A stretch of 64,000 nt of DNA. Source: Flavobacterium xinjiangense (GTDB taxonomy: Bacteria > Bacteroidota > Bacteroidia > Flavobacteriales > Flavobacteriaceae). Positions 1-11,100 of the stretch are shown here, in pieces. Under the pieces are notes generated by a model. The model worked only from the letters and a program-made list of their open reading frames with translations. It was not told the origin of the DNA and ran no database searches. The stretch spans positions 79,091 to 143,090 of the forward strand of contig NZ_FRCL01000003.1 in assembly GCF_900142885.1 (NCBI RefSeq). Reading direction: 5' to 3'. How positions within the stretch are numbered: the first letter of the stretch is position 1; each line of letters begins with the position of its first letter. Both the position numbers and the translations under genes were made by a program.

Positions 1-57
1 AATCCTGCGGATAAAATCCCTGTGTTTTTTATAAATTTTCTACGTGTTTGCATCGTA

Positions 58-2340
58 TTATTTTGAAGTTGAATAAGAATATGGATAACTACTCGCTGAA
101 GTTCCTCTTGCTAGGTTCGGTGTACTAATCATGTCAAAATTCAACTCGGCACCTTTCAAAACATCAAAATGATTGATATAGTTCTTTGTGTAGGTTTCAT
201 TATTCCATTTTAACTCCTGAACATATTTATTATCTCCGGAATTATTTGGGGCATTTATAATTACTTCTTTTCCGTTTTCTAATTGCAGTGTAACTTTTTT
301 AAATAACGGTGCACCAAGTACATATTCCTCTGTGGCAGGACAAACGGGATAAAAACCCATAGCTGAGAAAACATACCAAGCCGAAGTTTGTCCGTTATCT
401 TCATCACCACAATAACCGTCTGCTGTTGGTTTATACAAACGATTCATTACTTCTCTGGACCAATACTGCGTTTTCCAGGGCTGACCAGCATAATTATACA
501 AATAAATCATGTGCTGAATAGGCTGATTGCCGTGTGCATACTGTCCCATATTCATGATTTGCATTTCGCGTATTTCATGAATAACCGAGCCGTAATAACT
601 ATCATCAAAAACTGGAGGAGTTGTAAAAACGGCATCTAATTTAGCTGTGAATTTTTTCTCACCACCCATTAAATCAACCAAACCTTGAACGTCATGAAAC
701 ACACTCCAGCTATAATGCCAGCTATTTCCTTCGGTAAAAGCATCTCCCCATTTAAACGGATTAAAATTTGCCGGAAAGCTCCCATCTTTATTTCTACCGC
801 TCATCAATCCCATCTCTGGATTATAAAGATTCTTATAATTCATCATTCTCTTTTCGAATAAACTGATTTCTTTTTTAGGACGATTTAAAGCTTTCGCCAA
901 TTTCCAAATCGCAAAATCATCATACGCATATTCTAATGTTCGTGCCGCATTTTCATTAATTTTTACATCATAAGGAACATAGCCTAAAGTATTGTAATAC
1001 GATACTCCTGTTCTTCCTACCGCGTCCATTGCTCCTTCATTATTGGCTCCGTGCAATAATGCTTCGTACAACTTATTAATATCATATCCTCGCAATCCTT
1101 TTATATAAGCATCAGAAACTACGGAGGCCGAATTGTTCCCCACCATCACATTTCTAAATCCAGGACTGGACCATTCCGGTAAAAAGCCACCTTCTTTATA
1201 ATCATTAATCAAACCTTCCTGCATTTCTTTGTTTATAGAAGGATAAACTAAATTAAGCAAAGGATATAAGGCACGAAAAGTATCCCAAAAACCAGTTCCA
1301 GCGTACATATAACCGGGTAGAACTTTTCCATTATAAGGACTGTAATGAACAATTTTCCCCTTCGAATCTATTTCATATTGCTTTTGGGGGAAACAGGCAG
1401 TACGGTACAAACAAGAATAAAAAGTTTTGAATTGTTCGTCACTTCCACCTTCCACTTTTATTTTTCCTAAAACTTTATTCCATTCTTCTTTTGATTCCGC
1501 AACAGTTTTTTCAAAAGAAGCATTCCCTAATTCCGTTTTCAAATTCAACTCAGCTTGCTCGACACTTATAAATGAAGAAGCGACTCTAACATTGATTTTC
1601 TCCCCTTTTTTAGTTTTAAAACGTACTACAGCACCTGCATGATTGGCTAGACTTTCCAATTTATCTTTTTCCAAAACAGTGTCTTTCCAGGTATAATTTG
1701 ATGAAAAAGACTTATCGAATAGTAGCACAAAATAATTTTTAAAATTAGCAGGAACACCACCGCTATTGCGAGTTGTGTATCCAATAATTTTATTTTCGGA
1801 AGGGATAATTTTAATATAAGAACCTTTATCGAAAGCATCAATTACGATGGAAGATTGCTCATTTTCCGGGAATGTAATTTGAAAGTGCGCTGCTCTTTCG
1901 GTTGTTGTTATTTCAGTCGTCACATCATAATCAGCCAGATATACGCTGTAATAATACGGCTTTACAGTTTCGGCTTTATGACTGAACCAACTGGCTCTTT
2001 CCTCTTCTTTAAAAACTAATTTTCCTGTAACGGGCATGATAGAAAACTGTCCGTAATCATTCATCCACGGTGAAGGCTGATGTGTTTGTTTGAATCCTCT
2101 AATTTTTTCAGCGGTATACGTATAAATCCATCCGTCTCCCATTTTACCGGTTTGCGGTGTCCAAAAATTCATTCCCCAAGGTCTTGCAATCGCCGGATAC
2201 GTATTCCCATTAGAAAGACTGTGCACCGATTGTGTACCCATCAAAGGATTTACATATTCTACTGGATCTAAAACTTTAGTTTGTGCATTTACAACAACAC
2301 AGAGTAACGATAAACCAAAAATCAAACTCTTTATCTTCAT
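58..2340 (-). CDS. GH92 alpha-mannosidase (copy 1)
   Basis: Exo-acting, calcium-dependent alpha-mannosidase of glycoside hydrolase family 92, 760 residues with a Sec signal peptide (cleavage near VNAQ), so periplasmic or surface-attached. The N-terminal beta-sandwich holds YVNPLMGT; the C-terminal (alpha/alpha)6 domain holds YNYAGQPWKT and GDEDNGQTSAWY, the conserved block rich in acidic active-site residues. Oddity: the usual GNEP motif reads GNQP, with Gln at about residue 606, while the neighbouring GH92 keeps Glu; this may mean a different linkage or substrate. It is the last gene of the mannan locus within the window, 63 bp after the second GH92. The family call is secure; the substrate is inferred. 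Confidence 0.93.
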   Translation of the reverse strand: MKIKSLIFGLSLLCVVVNAQTKVLDPVEYVNPLMGTQSVHSLSNGNTYPAIARPWGMNFWTPQTGKMGDGWIYTYTAEKIRGFKQTHQPSPWMNDYGQFSIMPVTGKLVFKEEERASWFSHKAETVKPYYYSVYLADYDVTTEITTTERAAHFQITFPENEQSSIVIDAFDKGSYIKIIPSENKIIGYTTRNSGGVPANFKNYFVLLFDKSFSSNYTWKDTVLEKDKLESLANHAGAVVRFKTKKGEKINVRVASSFISVEQAELNLKTELGNASFEKTVAESKEEWNKVLGKIKVEGGSDEQFKTFYSCLYRTACFPQKQYEIDSKGKIVHYSPYNGKVLPGYMYAGTGFWDTFRALYPLLNLVYPSINKEMQEGLINDYKEGGFLPEWSSPGFRNVMVGNNSASVVSDAYIKGLRGYDINKLYEALLHGANNEGAMDAVGRTGVSYYNTLGYVPYDVKINENAARTLEYAYDDFAIWKLAKALNRPKKEISLFEKRMMNYKNLYNPEMGLMSGRNKDGSFPANFNPFKWGDAFTEGNSWHYSWSVFHDVQGLVDLMGGEKKFTAKLDAVFTTPPVFDDSYYGSVIHEIREMQIMNMGQYAHGNQPIQHMIYLYNYAGQPWKTQYWSREVMNRLYKPTADGYCGDEDNGQTSAWYVFSAMGFYPVCPATEEYVLGAPLFKKVTLQLENGKEVIINAPNNSGDNKYVQELKWNNETYTKNYINHFDVLKGAELNFDMISTPNLARGTSASSYPYSYSTSK

Positions 2341-2403
2341 AATTTTAATATAAAATAATTCCTAAAATCCTCTCCCGATTCTCTAAACTGTTACTGATTA
2401 CTT

Positions 2404-4680
2404 TTACAGCGGTCTGTCTTCTTTTTTTACACCCCAAGTTCCTGAAGGTTTACTTCCCATATACAATTTCAACTCTCCTCCTTTAGTAATCATTTCATGA
2501 GTGATATAGGATTTAGTATAGGATTTCCCATTGTATTCTGCTTTCTGAATATAAATATTAGTGCTGCTGTTATCTATTGCTTTCAATGTAAATGAAATAC
2601 CATCTTTATTCTTTACAGTTGCATTATTCACCAATGGGCTTCCCAAAATATAAATTCCATTCGCCGGATTAACCGAATAAAATCCCATCGCGGAGAAAAC
2701 ATACCAGGCCGACATTTGTCCCAAATCTTCGTTACCGCATAATCCATCCGGTTTTGTGGAATAGAATTTATCATCAATTTCCCGAATCAGTTTTGCTGTT
2801 TTCCAAGGCTGTCCAGCGTATGCATATAAATAAGGAATATGATGATTCGGTTCGTTTCCTTGCGCATATTGTCCAATCAAACCACTAATATCCGGAGAAG
2901 CTTCTTCGCCTTCCACTTTGTCAGTTATCAAAAACAGAGCATCTAACTTGGCTAGAAATTTATCTTCACTTCCAAATAAATCAATTAAACCATAAGGATC
3001 TTGAGGCACCAACCACGTGTATTGCCAAGCATTTCCTTCTACATAATCGTCTTTGCGATGAGCAGATGAAAGCGGGTTAAACGGTGTTCTCCAGTTTCCA
3101 TTGGCCAATTTCCCTCTCATAAACGTTGTTTCTTTATCAAAATAAAGTTTATACAAATTAGCTCTTTTTGAAAAATAAGTATAATCATCGGTCTTGTTCA
3201 AGGCTTTTGCCATCTGAGCCACGCACCAATCGTCTATAGCATATTCCAAAGCATTTCCAACAGTTTCTAACATCGTATCGGCAGGAATGTATTGCAGTTT
3301 TTGAACATAATCCATTCCGTCACGGGTTTGCATCGCCGTTTTCTTGATGGCTTCATACGCAAGTGCCGTATCGTAATCACGGTATCCTTTTAGATATGCA
3401 TCGACAATAACTGCAATCGAATGATTTCCGTTCATTGTGTTAGTTTCGTTACCCATCAAATGCCAAACCGGTAATCTTCCTTGCTGCTGATAAATGGCCA
3501 AGAATGATTTGACAATATCATTAATTTTGTCTGGTTGTGTAATGGTGTACAAAGGATGTAAAGCACGATAGGTATCCCAAAGTGAAAAAGTGGTATAATT
3601 AGTGAAATTTGCTTTTTCATATACTTTTTTATCTGTTCCTCTATAATCGCCATTGGCATCATTAAAAATAGAAGGTGCAAAAACCGTATGATACAACGAA
3701 GTGTAAAAAACTTTCATCGTTTTTTCATCGGCCTTAATCTGAATTTTATTTAATTCGGTATTCCATTTTGAATTGGCTTGTTTCACCGTTTTTGTAAAAT
3801 CCCATGTTGGAATCTCCGCTTTTATATTTGCGGAAGCATTCTCATAACTCACCGGAGAAAGACCAACTTTGACTAAAACCTGTTTATTTTTTAAAGTTGC
3901 AAAATCTATTACCGCTTTCATTCGGACACCTTCTCCTTGATTTCCTAACACCGCTGAAACATTGTCATACAAGGAAATATTCGAAATAGGTTCCGAAAAT
4001 TCCATTGCAAAATAAACTCTTTGATCATCAGCCCAACCTTTCGAATGGCGATAACCAACAATAGTCTTAGCTCCAGTTTTTTTAATGAATGTTTTCATTG
4101 GTTTATCCCAACCCACACCATCAGCTAAATCAAGTAAAATATGGGAATCATCAACAGAATTAAAAGTGTATTTATGAAAACCTACTCTTTCGGTAGCCGT
4201 TAATTCCGCTTTTATTTTGTATTTATCAAGTAAAACACTGTAATATCCTGGCTTAGTAATTTCATTTTCATGCGAAAAATAAGAACCATAACCAGTAACC
4301 ATATCTTCCTTTGTTCCTTTGGTAAGTGGCACTTTTCCTGATACCGGCAACAAAAGAATGTCATTCAAATCTCCAATTCCTGTGCCACTCAAATGGGTAT
4401 GTGTAAACCCTAATATTGTATTACTCGCATAATTATAACCACTGCACCAATCCCAGCCTTCAAAAACATTTACCGGTCCTAACTGAACGGCTCCAAAAGG
4501 AACATTGGCACCCACAAAAACATGGCCGTGACCAGCAGAACCAATCAGAGGATTTACATATTGGGTGTAATCTAAATTGTTTTGTTTTTTGGTTTTTACC
4601 TGTGAAGTAACCGGTAAAGTGCATAATACACTAAGAGCGAAAATTCCAGAGAAAACTATTTTGCTATATCTTGTAAACAT
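2404..4680 (-). CDS. GH92 alpha-mannosidase (copy 2)
   Basis: Second GH92 exo-alpha-mannosidase, 758 residues, with an N-terminal signal segment ending near PVTSQ. It has the family hallmarks YVNPLIGSAGHGHVFVGA near the N-terminus, GNEP (Glu about residue 610), YAYAGQPWKT and GNEDLGQMSAWYVFSAMGFY. The intact GNEP fits classical alpha-1,2-type enzymes better than copy 1 does. It lies 83 bp after the beta-mannosidase gene on the same strand, so the two GH92 enzymes and the GH2 enzyme probably trim a mannose-rich glycan in sequence, from alpha-linked branches to a beta-linked core. The family is certain from the motifs; the exact linkage cannot be read from the sequence. Confidence 0.94.
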   Translation of the reverse strand: MFTRYSKIVFSGIFALSVLCTLPVTSQVKTKKQNNLDYTQYVNPLIGSAGHGHVFVGANVPFGAVQLGPVNVFEGWDWCSGYNYASNTILGFTHTHLSGTGIGDLNDILLLPVSGKVPLTKGTKEDMVTGYGSYFSHENEITKPGYYSVLLDKYKIKAELTATERVGFHKYTFNSVDDSHILLDLADGVGWDKPMKTFIKKTGAKTIVGYRHSKGWADDQRVYFAMEFSEPISNISLYDNVSAVLGNQGEGVRMKAVIDFATLKNKQVLVKVGLSPVSYENASANIKAEIPTWDFTKTVKQANSKWNTELNKIQIKADEKTMKVFYTSLYHTVFAPSIFNDANGDYRGTDKKVYEKANFTNYTTFSLWDTYRALHPLYTITQPDKINDIVKSFLAIYQQQGRLPVWHLMGNETNTMNGNHSIAVIVDAYLKGYRDYDTALAYEAIKKTAMQTRDGMDYVQKLQYIPADTMLETVGNALEYAIDDWCVAQMAKALNKTDDYTYFSKRANLYKLYFDKETTFMRGKLANGNWRTPFNPLSSAHRKDDYVEGNAWQYTWLVPQDPYGLIDLFGSEDKFLAKLDALFLITDKVEGEEASPDISGLIGQYAQGNEPNHHIPYLYAYAGQPWKTAKLIREIDDKFYSTKPDGLCGNEDLGQMSAWYVFSAMGFYSVNPANGIYILGSPLVNNATVKNKDGISFTLKAIDNSSTNIYIQKAEYNGKSYTKSYITHEMITKGGELKLYMGSKPSGTWGVKKEDRPL

Positions 4681-4763
4681 TGATTCTGTTATATTTTAAA
4701 GTAAGTTAAAATTAGCCAAAGTTCAACTGATCAACAGTGGCTTACATCATATTTTGTTTGGTT

Positions 4764-6761
4764 TTACTTGTATCGATTAATTACATCGTACAATGACATA
4801 ACCGTTATAATTGGCTTTGTTAGTTTTCCTTCAAACGAAATTTTCATTTCTTCTCCAGCTTTCAAATCCATATAATTAGTACTTAGTTTTCCTTTGTATC
4901 CTTTAATTTCCACATAGACATATTTGGCTGGTTTCAAGGCTTTAATGATTATTTCATTTCCTTTAATAGTCCAACTTATTTTAGGATTTTCCAATTTCAA
5001 ATCTATAGGTCGAGTCAGGTCAATCTCAGGAGTTTTGTCATCCCGATACGCTTCCCGCATGGCATACCAAGCTGCTTTGGGTTGTCGGTTATAATAATCC
5101 GTAACACTCCAACTCGCCACAGGCCAACAATCATTCAATTGCCAAACTAAAGTTCCCATATTATAAGGCGCTTTGGAACGATGAATCCCAATAATATTCT
5201 TTAGCGAATAATACTGTAAACACTGTGTGAGGTAGGTATAATCGGCCACTTTCATGTTTTTTACTTTGGTGGAATCAATAAAATAGCGATTCAAATAGGA
5301 GTTTAACTTGGTAAACCCTTTTCCCGCTTTTTGATGTGCTTTTAATACATCCGAAAATAAATGACGGTCTTCAGGTAACGTAAATTTTTCTATTGAAGAA
5401 TAATTCGGCATGGCTTGCATTCCGTATTCACTAACAAAATGTCCTGTTTTATTTTTAACCACTTCAATATCTTCCAATCCCCACCAAGTTCCCCAATAAT
5501 GGCTATCTCCTTCTGTAATACTTTGCTTCCTACCCCAACCAAATAATGGCGAGCTGCTGATATATGGTCTTTTATCATCAACTTCTTTTACCCATTTTGG
5601 AATACTGTCCTGAAACAAGCGAACATAATCTTTCCACAAACGAGTCGAATCCTGCTTTGACATATTCATCGATTTTTGCCAGCCCCAGTTTTTAAATGCT
5701 TCGTCAGATTCGTTATTCCCACACCACAAAACAATGCTTGGATGATGACGCAAACGCTTTACTTGGTACTGTACTTCCTCTTTCACATTATCGAAAAACG
5801 CTTTATCACCGGGAACCATCGTTCCGGCAAACATGAAATCCTGCCAAACATTGATTCCATATTTATCACATAAATCATAGAAATAATCGTCTTCATAAAT
5901 TCCGCCACCCCAAACACGAAGCATATTCATATTGGCATCTTTAGCAGACAAAACTATCTTTTCGTAATCTTTTTTGGTAACTCTCGAAAGAAAAGCATCC
6001 GATGGAATATAATTCGCCCCTTTCATATACACCGGCTTGTCGTCAATTTTAAAATAAAATGATTTTCCAAGACTGTCCGGTTGTTGCACCAATTCAATCT
6101 TACGATTTAAAACATAAGGCCTCTCTGGTGTTTTTTCATCGAAAGTTTCCAATCGTACTTCTTTCCAAATTCCACAGGTAGTAAATTTAGGTCCCCAATC
6201 CCAACCAAAATGATACTGTGCTTTCCGAACATAAGCACGAGGATTGTCTGGAATTACAAAAGGCAAATCTTTCTTGGCAAGTAAATCCACTACATTTTGT
6301 GCCGATACAAAGACAACAACTAATTTATTCGTACCGGGATTCAAATACTTTTTCACATCAACACGCCATTGACGGAACATGTTATTCGCTTTTAATATCT
6401 GTTTTCCATTCAAATAAACCGTTGCATAGGTATCCAATCCGTCAAAAACGAGTGCTGTATTTTTTTTCTTTAATGTTACTGGATTTACCTGAAATGAAGT
6501 TTTATACTCCCAGTTCTTTTTTTCAATCCATTGGAGTTTTTTTTCATTATCACGATAAAATGGATCTGGAATGAGTTTGTTATTCAGCAAATCAGTATGC
6601 ACTTCTCCCGGAACTGTAGCGGCATTCCATTTTACCGTTTTCTCCTGACGAAATTGCCAGCCGTTTTTGAGAACTACTGAACTATTTTGAGCATTCGCCA
6701 CAAAAAACAGGTTTATAAAACAAAGGATCCCAAACCAACAAAAGGATTTATTACATTTCAT
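4764..6761 (-). CDS. GH2 beta-mannosidase lacking the second beta-sandwich domain
   Basis: Family GH2 beta-mannosidase with a signal peptide (residues 1-24, VANAQ). The N-terminal jelly-roll domain spans about 25-205. The catalytic TIM barrel begins near residue 240 and holds the acid/base Glu351 in WCGNNES and the nucleophile Glu445 in SEYG; a short Ig-like tail follows. At 665 residues it is much shorter than typical homologues of about 820-870. The text runs directly from RLETFDEK (about 203-210) into NRKIELVQQPDS (about 219-230), so the middle Ig-like domain of roughly 100-150 residues is missing without a frame break. It may be an in-frame deletion and the enzyme may be impaired. The start overlaps the 3' end of the preceding haloperoxidase gene by 11 bp, which implies translational coupling. 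Confidence 0.9.
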   Translation of the reverse strand: MKCNKSFCWFGILCFINLFFVANAQNSSVVLKNGWQFRQEKTVKWNAATVPGEVHTDLLNNKLIPDPFYRDNEKKLQWIEKKNWEYKTSFQVNPVTLKKKNTALVFDGLDTYATVYLNGKQILKANNMFRQWRVDVKKYLNPGTNKLVVVFVSAQNVVDLLAKKDLPFVIPDNPRAYVRKAQYHFGWDWGPKFTTCGIWKEVRLETFDEKTPERPYVLNRKIELVQQPDSLGKSFYFKIDDKPVYMKGANYIPSDAFLSRVTKKDYEKIVLSAKDANMNMLRVWGGGIYEDDYFYDLCDKYGINVWQDFMFAGTMVPGDKAFFDNVKEEVQYQVKRLRHHPSIVLWCGNNESDEAFKNWGWQKSMNMSKQDSTRLWKDYVRLFQDSIPKWVKEVDDKRPYISSSPLFGWGRKQSITEGDSHYWGTWWGLEDIEVVKNKTGHFVSEYGMQAMPNYSSIEKFTLPEDRHLFSDVLKAHQKAGKGFTKLNSYLNRYFIDSTKVKNMKVADYTYLTQCLQYYSLKNIIGIHRSKAPYNMGTLVWQLNDCWPVASWSVTDYYNRQPKAAWYAMREAYRDDKTPEIDLTRPIDLKLENPKISWTIKGNEIIIKALKPAKYVYVEIKGYKGKLSTNYMDLKAGEEMKISFEGKLTKPIITVMSLYDVINRYK

Positions 6762-8133
6762 CGTGGCTGATTATTTGGTTATTGTGTTGCTTTTTATCTT
6801 TCATAAAAGTAAAATTTCTATTATTTGATTCCAATATTTTTATGACAATGTATTTCCCAATTTGCTCTCCTTGCAAAGCGCCATTTTCAATGGCGTCCCT
6901 AAAATGAATACCTCCGTACAACCTTGAAATAGCTGCTTCTTGCGATGCCTGTAAAAAGGATTTAAATTTTCTTTCAGGCAAACCAAATTCTGTTTCAGTT
7001 GTATCTGTAAAGGAAAAATTATCTCCGAAAATTTTAGTAAGCACAGTTGCCGCCGCCGTAGATATCACACTATGTCCTGAGGTATATTCCGGAAAAGGCG
7101 GTGTTTGTAATAATGGCTTCCATCTATTGTCTATCCATTTATTAATCGCCGTTTCTGGTCTTACCCTATTCGTTTTAAATTTTCCATCCCAACAGGAAAT
7201 AAATGCATCGGTTAATGTAATAGCGACAGTTGTATGAATAAAAATAGTTTGCTCTAAACTTGTTTCCTTTTTTAAACAGGCCTTCCCCGTAATACCAATC
7301 CAATGTCCACCTGGAGATATTTTTTTAAACCCAAATTCTACATGTCCAATCTGCTGTAAAGCAAAAGGATTACAATCCCAAAAACTGGCTATTGCTTTTT
7401 GTTTTTTGGTCAATTTGTTTACAATATTATAAACCTCGTCCATTTGTTTATAGAAAGAGGATGTTTTCGCAGTATCGAATACAATGGGAGCAATGGGTTT
7501 AAATTGTTGGGCAGAATCCAATAAAAAAGGTCGTATTTGGTTCCAGTTTGGTTCCACTGCTTGCATATACCCCGGTCCGGTTGGTTGCCAATGTCCGTCA
7601 CCGCTTAATGGCGTATATTTTTTAAAGTTGCTTAATTTTCGAAAATTATCAGCTCTTATATACGGTGTGATTTGAGCTATTGCAATTTGCACCAGCTGTG
7701 AAGTACGCTTCGTTTGTTCTTTAGAAATTCCTTTTTTTACAGCTACCCGCATTAAAGAATCTGCTTCGGTTGAAAACTTATATCCAGATGGCAACAGTTT
7801 TTCTGCCATTTTATAAACGGTATACACGGATGCTAAAGAAGCGTCACTTTTTGTGATAAGCGTATCGGCAACCTCTACTTTTGGAAAACCATTGAGCGAT
7901 TTCGAAAAAGATCGCTCCGGCATTTGAAATAACGACATTACTTCATTCGACGCAAGCGTTACATAAGCATAGTATCGGGCTGCTGCCACTGGTGATGTAA
8001 CATCATTAACCATTACATCGGTTACTTTTTTTAAAGCTGAAACATAATCCTTTGAAGAAAATTTTTCAGAATTCTGGGAAAAACATGTAGTTCCCAGAAA
8101 AAGTATAATCGCGATAAAAATATATTTTCTCAT
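6751..8133 (-). CDS. Vanadium-dependent haloperoxidase / PAP2-superfamily secreted protein
   Basis: 460-residue exported protein (signal peptide about 1-20, ending CFSQ) of the vanadium haloperoxidase/acid phosphatase superfamily. The oxyanion-binding residues are visible in order: Lys320...RPE (KTNRVRPETA), the TSGHS core at 351-355 with its His, and SRLYGGIHFRD with Arg404 and His410. Such proteins bind vanadate or phosphate; whether this one is a haloperoxidase or a phosphatase cannot be decided by eye. It starts 10 bp after the FG-GAP protein gene and overlaps the GH2 gene, so it belongs to the mannan operon. A phosphatase that removes phosphate from phosphomannan is an attractive guess but only a guess. 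Confidence 0.85.
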   Translation of the reverse strand: MRKYIFIAIILFLGTTCFSQNSEKFSSKDYVSALKKVTDVMVNDVTSPVAAARYYAYVTLASNEVMSLFQMPERSFSKSLNGFPKVEVADTLITKSDASLASVYTVYKMAEKLLPSGYKFSTEADSLMRVAVKKGISKEQTKRTSQLVQIAIAQITPYIRADNFRKLSNFKKYTPLSGDGHWQPTGPGYMQAVEPNWNQIRPFLLDSAQQFKPIAPIVFDTAKTSSFYKQMDEVYNIVNKLTKKQKAIASFWDCNPFALQQIGHVEFGFKKISPGGHWIGITGKACLKKETSLEQTIFIHTTVAITLTDAFISCWDGKFKTNRVRPETAINKWIDNRWKPLLQTPPFPEYTSGHSVISTAAATVLTKIFGDNFSFTDTTETEFGLPERKFKSFLQASQEAAISRLYGGIHFRDAIENGALQGEQIGKYIVIKILESNNRNFTFMKDKKQHNNQIISHDEM

Positions 8134-8143
8134 ATTGGATATA

Positions 8144-11100
8144 TTAATATTTGTAAACCGCAGGAAGCTGATTGTTGATAGAAAACAAGACCTTTTTTTT
8201 ACCCTTAGATTCTATAGAAATAATGTCCTTTACGCAGCCCTTTACATTCAAACCAGAACTTAGTTGAGGTATATAAGTAAAGTTCCCTTTTCCGTCTCCT
8301 GTCAATAAAACACCATAATTAGCATCTATTTTTCCAATTTTTATTCTTGTTTTTTCTATATTTCCTCCTAATAGAATGTCATTTTTACCATCATGATTAT
8401 AATCTGCGATGGCAATAGCATAAACAGGAGCATAATTTGCCTGCATGGGTAAACTGTGTGGCATGAAAATACCATTCTTATTTTCGAACCAACTTGTTTC
8501 AAAAGAATCCGCTTTCAGAACTTTTCCCAATTGCAATTGCTCTGGTGATAAAACGTCATTGATAGTTGCTTCTGAATAGGAGTCATAAGTAGGAAAGCGT
8601 TGTCTGAGGCTCACCATCTGATCGGTCAATTCATCTCTACTCGCCACAGGAAAAGATTTGCCCTGAATGTATTGACATAAAAATGGATCTACAGAACCGT
8701 TTTTGTCAAAATCGCCATAATAAAGTGTGGCAGGTTCCGTATTGCTAACCTTGATTTGACTGTTGGTACCCCAGTTTGCGGCTACCAAATCTAAATCGCC
8801 ATCACCATCTAAATCGGCTGAAGCCAATCGGTTCCACCAACCAGATAAAGCAGTGGGGAAATATTTTTGAGTGGCATCGACAAGCTGACCATTTTTGTTT
8901 TCGAAACAAGATATTTTCATCCATTCCCCACAAACAACCAAGTCCGGTTTTCCATCGTTATTTACATCCATCCATATGGCATCAGTAATCATACCTAACC
9001 GTTGTAATCCAGGTGCCACTGTTGCAATAGCATTCGTAAACTTCCCTTTTCCATCATTCAATAATAAAAAACTCTCGGGTGCTTCAGGATATTTTCCAGA
9101 AATAGCACGACCACCAATAAATAAGTCAGGATCGCCATCACCATCTGCATCCGCTGATTTCACACAAGAACCAATACTTGTTTCTATCGGTAGCGCTTCC
9201 TGACTTTTTATATACGTTCCATTGTCATTTATGTAAATTCGGTCCTGTAAAGCCGCGTCATTTTCATCAAATGCATAACCACCGCTTACGACATACAAAT
9301 CCATATCTCCATCCATATCGGTATCAAAAAATAATGCATCTACATCCTCAGAAAGACTGTCTTCAACAAATGCCTTCTGGGGGGAACGAATAAAACTTCC
9401 ATTTTGCTGTTGCAATAATAACTGCCCTGCCTGATTTTTAGCTCCGCCAATGAAAATATCTTCCAGCCCGTCTTTGTTGATATCAGCTTTGGCAATTTGT
9501 GGTCCGCTATATGAAAGCATACTCGTCATTAAAGGCTGTGTTTTAAAATCATTCGTTTCTTCTTCAGTATGTCTGTAAGGAACAAAAACATCTGCTAAAG
9601 AAAATACAGTTGAAGTACTAGTTGAAGCAGGATAAATACGATTTGGATTATTATATGTAACATGTATCGTTTGATTTACGGTGTTATTTTTAAGTGTCTC
9701 CAATTTGCCATTCGGCCAATAAACAGCAATCGAATCAATTACAGCTGAAGGCAAACCAATATGCATTGGCTCTTGCATTGCACTTTGAAAACCGTGTACC
9801 GGATAATTTTCCTGTGTCACTATACCGGCGGGAGTATACACTTTTACTTTCGCTCCCAAAGCATTTCTATTTTGCCCCGGCATTTGCAATACTACGTTAA
9901 TATAATTCCCCGTTTTATTTATTTCAACAGCATTATTACGATATATGGCTGCCACATCATTCATCCTGTTTATTACCAAATCAAGATCTCCGTCATTATC
10001 AAGATCTGCATAAACTGATCCATGAGAAAAATTTTCGTCTTCAAGTCCCCAATCCATGGAGCAATCTTTAAACTGAAGATTTCCTTTATTTTCAAAAATA
10101 TAATTGTGAAGTGGTGTAGATTGGATTCCTTCCAGCATTTGAAACATTCTTTCTCCGGACTCTCCTCGCAAATATTTCAATCGTTCATTGGCATAAAATT
10201 TTGCAAAATCGCGGTTTATCATATCCCTGCCATAACCATTGGAAACAAAAAGATCTTTATTACCATCATTATTAAAATCGGCAAACAAAGCTGACCAACT
10301 CCAATCCGTATTAGAAATTCCGCTTAATTGTCCCGTTTCGCTAAAGGTGTTATTCCCATTATTTACCTGTAACATATTACGCATTAACTGGTGGTAAAAT
10401 CCATTTTGTAAGGTGTTGTTATAGAGCTCATAATTATCTGGAGCGTATAATAATTTCTGTCTTTTATTATCTGCAGGCAACATGTCCAAAGTATAAATAT
10501 CTGGCCATCCATCATTATTGATATCTGCTATATCAGCTCCCATAGAAAAATTAGAAATATGACCCATTTGCTCTTTTAAACGATCCGTAAAAGTTCCATC
10601 TCCATTATTGATATAGAGATAATCTTCTTCTACATAATCATTGGACACATAAAAATCTGGCCATCCATCATTATTAACGTCACTTACAATAACTGAAAGC
10701 CCATATCCAAGTGGATTGGAAATAATTCCAGCTTCTACAGTTACATCTGTGAAATGATTGCTATCATTACGATAAAGTCGGTCACCCGCATAAGGGTCTA
10801 CCATCTTTTTGACAAAAGCAGCATCAAAATTCCGTAATTCTTTAATGTTATGATTCAATACAAAAAGATCCAAATCACCATCACGGTCATAATCAAAAAA
10901 AGCGGCTTGGGTAGAATAGCCCGAATCAGCAACACCCATTTCTTCAGCTTTATCTGTAAATGTAATTTCACCGTTGACAGAGGGAGAAGGTCCATTATTT
11001 ATAAACAACTGGTTCCTTCTCTTTTCAGGTTCGGTATCGCCGGAATAACTAACATACAAATCCAGCCATCCATCCCCATTAACATCTGCCACACTTACTC

